This document shows, one piece after another, positions 1-4,894 of a DNA stretch of 8,797 bases. The position numbers and the translations under genes are program-made. A model generated the notes under the pieces. That model did not search any database. It was given only the letters and a program-made list of their open reading frames with translations, and was not told where the DNA came from. Every line of letters begins with the position of its first letter. Position 1 is the first letter of the stretch. The DNA comes from WTJY01 sp041568735 (GTDB taxonomy: Bacteria > Chloroflexota > Anaerolineae > Promineifilales > Promineifilaceae), in contig JBFFZG010000208.1 in the NCBI GenBank assembly GCA_041568735.1, forward strand, positions 1 through 8,797, written 5' to 3'.

Positions 1-117
1 CAGGACCTTGTCGACCCGCTCGCCAATAAATTCCTGCGGTATGGAAAAGACCAGGGCTTCTCCACCGAGGGATTCTTCGTCCTGTGTGAGCAGCACCTCA
101 TCTTTTGACATAGGCAT
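1..117 (-). CDS. rluD: RluA/RluD-family pseudouridine synthase, N-terminal fragment
   Basis: Only the first 39 codons are in the window; the gene continues past the left edge. The N-terminus is an acidic lead of about 20 residues followed by VFSIPQEFIGERVDKVL (residues 23-39). This matches the start of the S4 RNA-binding domain in RluA-family synthases (typically VPEE..G.RLDK.L). Family members convert specific uridines in 23S rRNA to pseudouridine in the cytoplasm; the catalytic domain is not visible here. The start at 117 is preferred over the ATG two codons later because AAGGAG lies about 10 nt upstream of it. The gene lies directly downstream of lspA on the same strand, a common bacterial pairing that supports the call. 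The symbol is by family and context; the exact paralogue (RluA, C or D) cannot be settled from this fragment. Confidence 0.8.
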   Translation of the reverse strand, partial: MPMSKDEVLLTQDEESLGGEALVFSIPQEFIGERVDKVL

Positions 118-224
118 TTCGTTTTGTCTCCTTCTCTGCGCCAGAGGGATCCCCTGAAAAATTCGTTGAGGTGTCAATTAAGGGTCCGGTCGAGTATGCG
201 AGCGTCTTTCTTAGATGGAACAGC

Positions 225-248
225 CCGGTCTACCTCTGACCCGACCGG
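225..248 (-). repeat. Small inverted repeat between lspA and rluD
   Basis: CCGGTC (225-230) and GACCGG (243-248) form a 6-bp perfect stem with a 12-nt loop in the 166-bp gap between the lspA stop and the rluD start. A third GACCGG-type word occurs nearby on the minus strand (complement of 184-191) and could compete for pairing. No T-run follows on the minus strand, so this is not a standard intrinsic terminator. CCGG-rich words are frequent in this genome, so chance is possible. The remainder of the 118-283 gap shows no gene. Confidence 0.3.
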
Positions 249-251
249 TTC

Positions 252-271
252 AAATTCACGGAAAATTCACG
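252..271. repeat. 9-bp direct repeat, 11-bp period, after lspA
   Basis: AAATTCACG occurs at 252-260 and again at 263-271, a period of 11 bp or about one helical turn. The pair starts 12 bp beyond the lspA stop codon, in the AT-richest part of the lspA-rluD gap. Tandem half-sites one turn apart can be a regulator binding site. With only two copies this is a weak indication. Confidence 0.35.
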
Positions 272-283
272 TTGTGAGCTGGG

Positions 284-1060
284 TTACCCTCGGCGTCCTC
301 GCTGGCTGCGGCGCAGGGTGAGGCCTACGGCCGTCATCCAGAAGACCGTCCCCACGACCACCAGAAACACGGCGCGCAGGCCGAAACGAGCGACCTGCCA
401 GCCTTCTGGATCGGCTTCCACTTCTTCCGGGTGGCGGACCACCGGTTCGAATGAAGCCAGGGAATGGATCCGGAAGACCGGAGCGGCTCCGGTCACCGGG
501 GCATCGGCTCGACTACCCTCGAGGTGTTCTTCAGGCAATCGATTGGTCCACATGAGAAATCCAAGCAGGATTACCCCGCAGACGATAAAGGTGTCGGCCC
601 AGTTAAAAACGGCAATGTCGAGAAAGCGAAAATCGAGCGCCGGCACGCCGGCCACCAGCGGCCGAAAATTAAAGTGGATGAAATCCGTGACATGGCCCAG
701 GCGGAAGCGATCGATGACATTCCCCAGTGCACCGCCCATGATCAGGCCGAGGACGATCCGAAAGAGCCGGTGCTCGCCGGGGGTCTGGTAGTTCAGCAGG
801 AGCAGATAGGCGGTGACTCCGATGGCGACGATCGAGAAAAACCAGCCGAACTCCTGCAGGGTCCCGAATGCCGCTCCTCGATTGTAGACGTGGACGAGCC
901 GGAAGATGTGGCTGAGACCGGGGAGCGGATAGCTCACAGCGCCGAGCTCGTAATTTGCTTCAACCTGCCACTTGGTCACCTGGTCGATGAGTACGGCGAT
1001 GGCGGCCGTCGCCCACAACCAGCCCTGTTGGGCGATCGTCGCCCGCTGCAGTCGATTCAT
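284..1060 (-). CDS. lspA: Lipoprotein signal peptidase (signal peptidase II) with C-terminal extension
   Basis: This is an inner-membrane aspartyl protease that removes signal peptides from diacylglyceryl-modified prolipoproteins. Family motifs appear in order: DQVTK (26-30), YNRGAAFG (59-66), GGALGNVIDR (109-118) and FNWADTFI (152-159). D117 and D156 are the expected catalytic aspartates. Four membrane segments lie near residues 14-30, 73-90, 99-116 and 151-171. The usual family length is about 150-180 residues, but this protein has 258. After the fourth helix comes a hydrophilic, acidic stretch of about 50 residues (roughly 173-225), then a fifth hydrophobic segment (about 228-249) and an Arg-rich tail (RRSQRGRRG). 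The extension is unusual and of unknown role. The start at 1060 is supported by an extended -10 box just upstream. The 166-bp gap to rluD still permits co-transcription. Identity is certain; the extension's function is not known. Confidence 0.96.
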   Translation of the reverse strand: MNRLQRATIAQQGWLWATAAIAVLIDQVTKWQVEANYELGAVSYPLPGLSHIFRLVHVYNRGAAFGTLQEFGWFFSIVAIGVTAYLLLLNYQTPGEHRLFRIVLGLIMGGALGNVIDRFRLGHVTDFIHFNFRPLVAGVPALDFRFLDIAVFNWADTFIVCGVILLGFLMWTNRLPEEHLEGSRADAPVTGAAPVFRIHSLASFEPVVRHPEEVEADPEGWQVARFGLRAVFLVVVGTVFWMTAVGLTLRRSQRGRRG

Positions 1061-1069
1061 AAGGCTCTC

Positions 1070-1078
1070 ATTGTACCA
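1070..1078 (-). promoter_or_regulatory. Extended -10 promoter of lspA
   Basis: On the minus strand this reads TGGTACAAT, an extended -10 (TGn plus TACAAT, 5 of 6 to consensus). No convincing -35 box lies 16-18 bp upstream, which fits an extended -10 promoter. A start of transcription 6-8 nt downstream would fall at about 1062-1064, leaving a leader of only a few bases before the ATG at 1060. The mRNA may therefore be leaderless or nearly so. Confidence 0.5.
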
Positions 1079-1184
1079 TTAAACCCGATGGGGAAGACAT
1101 GGGGGAACCTTTGTATTCCTCCCGTCGTTATAAAACCAGCCGGCCAGATCGAAACGACGTTCAATGTGCAAATGGAGGTTGGTC

Positions 1185-2546
1185 ATGAAGAAGAACAACG
1201 GATGGTTTTTACCAAATTTAGTGATCCTGTCCCTGCTGCTTGCCGCCTGTGCCGGCGATGGGGGTGTGAGCCTCGTCGAGCCCGAACCGGGCGTTAAAAC
1301 CAGCGGCGGCTCTTCAGAGGAGGGGTGGATCGACTCCTCCGGGGTGGCCGCGGCCACGGCGCCGGCAGAAATGGCCGCGCGTTCCGACGTGATGGTCGAA
1401 GTGGCCGTGGAGGAAGAAGTCATGGCGGCCGCAGGGGAACCGGCCGCCGCGCCGGAGGCCGGTGAATCGGCCGTCGAACCGTCGCTGACGCTCGACCAGG
1501 CCAGCCGTCTGACGGCCGGCGATGTGGATGACAACGCCCGCTGGGATGACTACTTCAATTACCGGCGGAACTACAGCGGCGCCCGGGTAATCGACGTCGA
1601 CGTGACCGAGCGCCACCAGATCTGGGTCAAAGATACGACCGGATTTCCCATCCTTGGCGCCGCGGTGCGAATCACGGCCGGTGGCCAGCCGGTGGCGGTG
1701 CTCCGGACACACAGCGACGGCCGTGTTTACTTTTTCCCGGCCGCCTACCCGGCCGGGGCGCAGGCCAGCCAGTTCGACCTGGAGATCCGTGCCGGCGACC
1801 AGACCCGCACGCTGACCATCGACCGGTCGAGCTCTCAGCGGGAGTGGCAGGTGAGCCTCGACCCGCAGGGGCAGTCGACGGCCCAGACCCGGCTCGACGT
1901 CCTCTTTCTGATCGATGCCACCGGCAGTATGGCGGACGAAATTCTCCAGCTCAAGGAAAACATGCGGGCCATCGCCGCCCGCATCGACAGCCTGCCGTCG
2001 GCCCCGGATGTCCGGTTTGCCATGACGGTTTACCGGGATCGCGGCGATCAGTTCACGACCCGCACCTTTGAATTTACTCCCGATGTCGAGTTCTTCACCG
2101 AAGCCCTGGCGGAAGTGGCGGCCGATGGCGGTGGGGATTATCCGGAAGATTTAAATGAAGGGCTTTACAAGGCGGTGCGCGTGCCGGAATGGCGCATTGA
2201 AGAGACCGTCAGCCTGATTTTCCTGGTGGCCGATGCGCCTCCGCACCTCGACTACGCCGACCAGGAATTCAGCTATGCCACCGAGATGCAGGAAGCGGCG
2301 TCCCGTGGAATTAAAATCTATCCGATCGCCAGCAGCGGTCTCGACGAGCAGGGTGAATATATTTTCCGCCAGCTCGCTCAATACACCGGCGGCCGTTTTC
2401 TCTTCCTGACCTATGGGGCGGGTGGAGCCGGCACGACCGGAACGGAGACCGATTTCAACGTCGACGACTACGATGTCACCTCGCTGGACGGCCTGGTCAT
2501 CAAGATCGTCGAAGAAGAACTGGCTCATCGGACCCCCTTCCAGTAA
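1185..2546 (+). CDS. Lipoprotein with a von Willebrand factor A domain
   Basis: This is a 453-residue exported lipoprotein. A signal peptide with lipobox LAAC has its cysteine at residue 22. An Ala/Glu/Pro-rich linker (about 25-105) is followed by a conserved-looking LTAGDVDDN stretch (109-117). A beta-rich region (about 140-228, with WVKDTTGFPILGAAVRI) resembles carboxypeptidase-regulatory or Ig-like domains. The VWA domain spans about 238-430: the metal site starts with D244-A-T-G-S248, and GGGDYPEDL (315-323) and VADAPPH follow. The GGGDxPED signature is typical of the VWA subgroup that includes alpha-kinase and other bacterial VWA proteins. VWA domains usually bind a partner through a divalent metal ion; no enzyme domain is present. 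The start at 1185 is chosen because GGAGG lies 6 nt upstream and it gives a proper signal peptide; the ATG at 1164 would add seven residues ahead of it. The partner is unknown. Confidence 0.9.
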   Translation: MKKNNGWFLPNLVILSLLLAACAGDGGVSLVEPEPGVKTSGGSSEEGWIDSSGVAAATAPAEMAARSDVMVEVAVEEEVMAAAGEPAAAPEAGESAVEPSLTLDQASRLTAGDVDDNARWDDYFNYRRNYSGARVIDVDVTERHQIWVKDTTGFPILGAAVRITAGGQPVAVLRTHSDGRVYFFPAAYPAGAQASQFDLEIRAGDQTRTLTIDRSSSQREWQVSLDPQGQSTAQTRLDVLFLIDATGSMADEILQLKENMRAIAARIDSLPSAPDVRFAMTVYRDRGDQFTTRTFEFTPDVEFFTEALAEVAADGGGDYPEDLNEGLYKAVRVPEWRIEETVSLIFLVADAPPHLDYADQEFSYATEMQEAASRGIKIYPIASSGLDEQGEYIFRQLAQYTGGRFLFLTYGAGGAGTTGTETDFNVDDYDVTSLDGLVIKIVEEELAHRTPFQ

Positions 2547-2562
2547 CCTGGATAGAAAACCA

Positions 2563-2598
2563 GCTCTCTCCGCCGTCGGCCCGGATGGCGGAGAGAGC
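2563..2598 (+). promoter_or_regulatory. Strong stem-loop between the two lipoprotein genes
   Basis: GCTCTCTCCGCC (2563-2574) and GGCGGAGAGAGC (2587-2598) are perfectly complementary over 12 bp. The stem can extend inward by G-U, U-A and C-G pairs to 15 bp with a 6-nt loop. It begins 16 nt after the stop of the VWA gene and ends 9 nt before the ATG of the next lipoprotein. No T-run follows on the plus strand, so a standard Rho-independent terminator is unlikely. The right arm contains the only purine-rich, Shine-Dalgarno-like bases (GGAGAGAG), so folding would hide the ribosome site. A role in terminating, stabilising or attenuating the transcript is possible. Confidence 0.7.
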
Positions 2599-2607
2599 CC
2601 CACGATA

Positions 2608-3366
2608 ATGAAACCCATTCAGCGAGTTCTCACCTGGTTCGGCGCGGCCGTTCTGACGGCCGTCTTGCTCGCCGGCTGCGGTGCCGGTCAGGAACCGGTT
2701 ATGGTCGAAGGGACCCGCCCCGTGACCGAGGCGGAGCCGGCGGCGCCAGAAGCGATTCCGGAAGGGGAGTCCCTTGAGCCCGTGGGGGAACCGATCCTGG
2801 CGACCGGCAGTGAAGACGGCGCCGGGAGCCCATTTCCCACCGGCAGCGGCCAGAAAGTCGCCCCCAACCCGGCTTCCGGCGGCTGGATCGACCTCTCCCA
2901 GGTACCGGCCGGCGACCGCTTTCTCCGGCTGGTGAACGAAGGGGAGGCCGGGTCTTCCCTCCTCTACCAGCGCTTCGGTCCCGGACGGCTGTCGACCCTG
3001 ATGATCACGCCGGAGAGCCTGGTTTTTTCGCGGGAGCTGGCCGGCTTGCCGCCGGTATCCCTGATCCGCGAACCGGTCGACCCCGCCCTTCTGGCCCTGA
3101 TCGACACCCTGCCTGAAACGGACCGGCTGGCCGAACTCTCGGTTCAACTGCGGTGCGATCAGTGCCCGCAGCACGGGCAGGGGGAGCTGCTGGTCCTGTT
3201 TGAGAACGGGGGGGTGATCGCCCTGACTTTCGACGTGGGGGAACCGGTGGCTGCGCTGGAGGCCCTGGTGACGGGGCTGCGCGGGGAGCTCGAGCGCAGT
3301 GAAGCCGCGGCCGGTCCTGACCGGCTGCGCCGAACAGGGTCGGCCTGCTGCCGCCTCGGCCGTTAA
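2608..3366 (+). CDS. Uncharacterised lipoprotein with a C-terminal CxxC motif
   Basis: This is a 252-residue protein of unrecognised family. A signal peptide with lipobox LAGC (residues 21-24, cysteine 24) places it on the outer face of the membrane. A low-complexity Glu/Pro/Ala/Gly region (about 28-90) probably acts as a flexible stalk. The folded part begins near SGGWIDLSQVP (about 90) and runs to about residue 238, with alternating hydrophobic strands. R182-C-D-Q-C186 is a CxxC in a stretch reading LRCDQCPQHG, which could bind metal or form a disulfide. The last 15 residues are basic and not obviously folded. The start at 2608 is set by the signal peptide; it has no good ribosome site except bases within the upstream hairpin. 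It follows the VWA lipoprotein on the same strand, 61 bp after its stop, and may be co-expressed with it. The gene converges on the next one with 1 bp between stop codons. Confidence 0.8.
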   Translation: MKPIQRVLTWFGAAVLTAVLLAGCGAGQEPVMVEGTRPVTEAEPAAPEAIPEGESLEPVGEPILATGSEDGAGSPFPTGSGQKVAPNPASGGWIDLSQVPAGDRFLRLVNEGEAGSSLLYQRFGPGRLSTLMITPESLVFSRELAGLPPVSLIREPVDPALLALIDTLPETDRLAELSVQLRCDQCPQHGQGELLVLFENGGVIALTFDVGEPVAALEALVTGLRGELERSEAAAGPDRLRRTGSACCRLGR

Positions 3367-3367
3367 G

Positions 3368-3901
3368 TCAGCGGATTTTTAGCAGCTCCCACCAGGCGTG
3401 CAGATCGAGGTAGTGGAGCCAGGCCAGAATGGAGAGCCGGCCGTAATTGTTGTGGTCGACCCGGTTCTGAAGCCGGCCGGCCGCTTCGATTTGCCGGGCC
3501 AGGGCGACCGTCTCTCGCCGTGTGCCGGCCATGAGATCCTGCAGCTCGTTCCAGCTGAGGCTGCGCGGGGGGCGGTAGGGGTCGTACTCGTCCCGGATGT
3601 AGGGGGCGCCCAGGCTGACGCGCAGGCGGGCCTGTCCCCAGCGCTCGATGCCCACGACGTGGTTCAGCAGGTGATAATTAAAGCGGCTGGGGTGCACCTC
3701 CATGAGCTGCTGGCTCATCCGCCGGCCGGAAGCTTCCAGGCTGGCGATAATTTCCCCGGCCGATTTGCCCCGGACCAGGCCGTGGAGGATTGGCGGCGCC
3801 AGCAGATAGACCAGGCCGAACATGGCTGCGCGGAGCGTGCGCGTCGAAAGGCCGGCCGCGAATCCGGCCGCGAAGGCGAGGAAGCGGGTGGAGGCTTTCA
3901 T
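3368..3901 (-). CDS. DinB-like four-helix protein with hydrophobic N-terminus
   Basis: This 177-residue protein is probably related to the DinB/DUF664 superfamily, whose members are often metal-dependent thiol-using enzymes or stress proteins. Evidence: YHLLNHVVGIERW (76-88) fits the end of helix 2 of that fold (HxxxHVxGxERW style). SWNELQDLMAGTRRETVALARQIEA follows, and the final helix is WLHYLDLHAWWELL (161-174). In typical members the last helix carries metal-binding histidines (HDAHH); here W170-W171 seem to occupy that place, so the metal site may be altered. Residues 7-43 are hydrophobic and include a likely membrane segment near 26-42, which is unusual for DinB proteins. No clear Shine-Dalgarno sequence precedes the ATG at 3901; the region just upstream is AT-rich. 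It is the last gene of a probable three-gene minus-strand operon. Alternative: an unrelated helical membrane-associated protein. Confidence 0.55.
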   Translation of the reverse strand: MKASTRFLAFAAGFAAGLSTRTLRAAMFGLVYLLAPPILHGLVRGKSAGEIIASLEASGRRMSQQLMEVHPSRFNYHLLNHVVGIERWGQARLRVSLGAPYIRDEYDPYRPPRSLSWNELQDLMAGTRRETVALARQIEAAGRLQNRVDHNNYGRLSILAWLHYLDLHAWWELLKIR

Positions 3902-3948
3902 TTTAAATAATCGTTAAAGGGCGGCCGGCGGTGGGGGAGCCGGGCGAC

Positions 3949-4287
3949 CTACCAATCCTCATAGCCGTCGAGATCTTCCCGGGAAACGTAGGGAGTGCTT
4001 CCCCGGCGGCGCCCGCCGGGCTTCAGCCAGACGTAAAACAGAAAGTAGATCAGTTCAAACCCGACCAAAATGCCGAGGGCGATCCCGATCGTCAGGACCA
4101 TTTCAGGCACCGACCGGGGAATGCCCGCGCGGTAGATCTGACTGTGGGTGATCACTTCATTGGCCAGAAGCCGGCTGGCGATCCAGTAGGCAGCTCCGCC
4201 AAAGATTATGAAGCGGCCGGTTTGAACCAGGCCGCGCTTGAAGCGGCCGGTCTCCCGGTCAAATTCTTCCTGACGTCGAATGGACAT
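3949..4287 (-). CDS. Small membrane protein with two transmembrane helices
   Basis: This is a 112-residue protein of unrecognised family. The N-terminal 23 residues are charged (MSIRRQEEFDRETGRFKRG). Two hydrophobic helices follow at about 26-42 and 63-87, separated by a short loop with IPRS. The C-terminus is polar, with an Arg cluster (GGRRRG, 91-96) and an acidic, Tyr-containing end (EDLDGYEDW). The Arg clusters on both ends suggest both termini are cytoplasmic. The start at 4287 is chosen because GGAGGT sits 4 nt upstream; a GTG at 4320 in the same frame would overlap the upstream gene. The start is 17 bp after the stop of the SH3-like lipoprotein gene, with the ribosome site in the gap, so the two are very likely co-transcribed. 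Its function is unknown. Confidence 0.75.
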   Translation of the reverse strand: MSIRRQEEFDRETGRFKRGLVQTGRFIIFGGAAYWIASRLLANEVITHSQIYRAGIPRSVPEMVLTIGIALGILVGFELIYFLFYVWLKPGGRRRGSTPYVSREDLDGYEDW

Positions 4288-4304
4288 GGCACCTCCGAAA
4301 ACAG

Positions 4305-4715
4305 TTATTGTTCGATGCACCAGCCGGCCACCCAGGCGGGGGCGCGGTTGGGGACTTCGACATAGTAGAAGCGGGCCGGATAGACTTCCTGAAAATTGAT
4401 CGTCTTAATCAGCTGAATCTCCGCCATTTCCAGGATGCGAACTTCCGTTCCCGCTCCCAGGATCATATTCTGGCCGACGACATCGGGTTGAAAGGTATTG
4501 AGCAGGACGACATCCACGCCGATATTCTGCGCCCGGCCGCACTGCGCCCGATCCCGGCAGGCCTGGCTGCAGGTCATCCAGGCGGCACCCGCCAGGGGTT
4601 CTGGTGAGTCCGAGCCCAGCACGCGGGGCTGGTCACCGCCCAGCCCCGAACACGCGACCAGCAGCAGCATGCCGGTAGAGAAGAGGAGCCAGCGCCAGAT
4701 TGATTGAAACCCCAT
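4305..4715 (-). CDS. SH3-like lipoprotein with four cysteines
   Basis: This 136-residue lipoprotein has an N-terminal signal and lipobox LVAC, cysteine at residue 22. The mature part has C49, C53 and C59 in TCSQACRDRAQCG and a fourth cysteine, C133, near the end in WVAGWCIEQ. Four cysteines in an exported protein suggest two disulfides. The C-terminal half (about 64-134, with AGTEVRILEM, then FYYVEVPNRAPAWVAGWCI) has the pattern of bacterial SH3-like domains, which commonly bind cell-wall or peptide ligands. The start at 4715 is supported by AGGGGG about 5 nt upstream and by the signal peptide. It is the first gene of a probable operon with the two-helix membrane protein and the DinB-like protein. 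An extended -10 promoter precedes it with a short leader. The ligand is unknown. Confidence 0.78.
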   Translation of the reverse strand: MGFQSIWRWLLFSTGMLLLVACSGLGGDQPRVLGSDSPEPLAGAAWMTCSQACRDRAQCGRAQNIGVDVVLLNTFQPDVVGQNMILGAGTEVRILEMAEIQLIKTINFQEVYPARFYYVEVPNRAPAWVAGWCIEQ

Positions 4716-4749
4716 GAAACCCCCTGAACAGGTGCCGTCGAACGATTGG

Positions 4750-4758
4750 ATTATAGCA
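4750..4758 (-). promoter_or_regulatory. Extended -10 promoter of the SH3-like lipoprotein operon
   Basis: On the minus strand this reads TGCTATAAT, a perfect TATAAT with the TGn extension. No good -35 box is present 17 bp upstream; a TTGACC word lies only 5 bp before the -10 and does not serve. The likely transcription start near 4743 gives a leader of about 28 nt with the AGGGGG ribosome site. The box is back-to-back with the plus-strand promoter of the McrB-like gene. Confidence 0.65.
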
Positions 4759-4785
4759 GAGGTCAAACCGGCCGCCGTCCCCCGT

Positions 4786-4813
4786 TTGTCATGGCGAGAA
4801 TTTCAGATGACAA
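4786..4813. repeat. 7+7 bp dyad, possible operator
   Basis: TTGTCAT (4786-4792) and ATGACAA (4807-4813) form a perfect inverted repeat with a 14-bp spacer. The centres are 21 bp apart, about two helical turns, as expected for a dimeric repressor or activator site. The dyad covers the -35 and most of the -10 of the candidate promoter. A further direct copy lies at 4873-4879, within a 10-bp repeat TTTGTCATGG shared by 4785-4794 and 4872-4881. Part of the match follows from the promoter hexamers themselves, so it may be partly coincidental. Confidence 0.4.
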
Positions 4814-4814
4814 T
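4786..4814 (+). promoter_or_regulatory. Candidate promoter of the McrB-like/peptidase operon
   Basis: TTGTCA (4786-4791) matches the -35 consensus at 5 of 6 positions. Exactly 17 bp later GACAAT (4809-4814) matches the -10 at 4 of 6. The predicted transcription start at about 4821 gives a leader of about 74 nt before the ATG at 4895. The spacing is good but the -10 is only fair. Confidence 0.4.
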
Positions 4815-4894
4815 AGGTGCTGGCGGCTGTTTTGGCCTGACTGTCCCAAAATTATTCCCGAAATGGGGCGATTTGTCATGGTTTCGACCGCCGG

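Noticed and set aside
149..177. Perfect TTGACA (minus strand, 172-177) as an rluD promoter
   Set aside because: The hexamer 17 bp downstream reads GGGGAT, only 2 of 6 to the -10 consensus; 16- and 18-bp spacers are no better.
1104..1134. GGAAC...CGTC or TTGTAT...TATAAA as the promoter of the VWA gene
   Set aside because: The spacing between elements is about 12-15 bp, too short for either an ECF-type or a housekeeping promoter. A promoter must exist in 1061-1184, but I cannot place it.
464..1297. 277-codon plus-strand open frame across lspA
   Set aside because: It opposes lspA, which has all family motifs, and overlaps the start of the VWA gene. No ribosome site or domain is seen.
3340..3385. 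Terminator for the second lipoprotein gene (CCGC...GCGG then ATTTTT)
   Set aside because: The stem is only 4 bp and the loop is long, so it does not meet the usual form.
4830..4851. TTTTGG/CCAAAA inverted repeat in the leader of the McrB-like gene
   Set aside because: Arms are only 6 bp with a 10-nt spacer and weak pairing; chance is likely.
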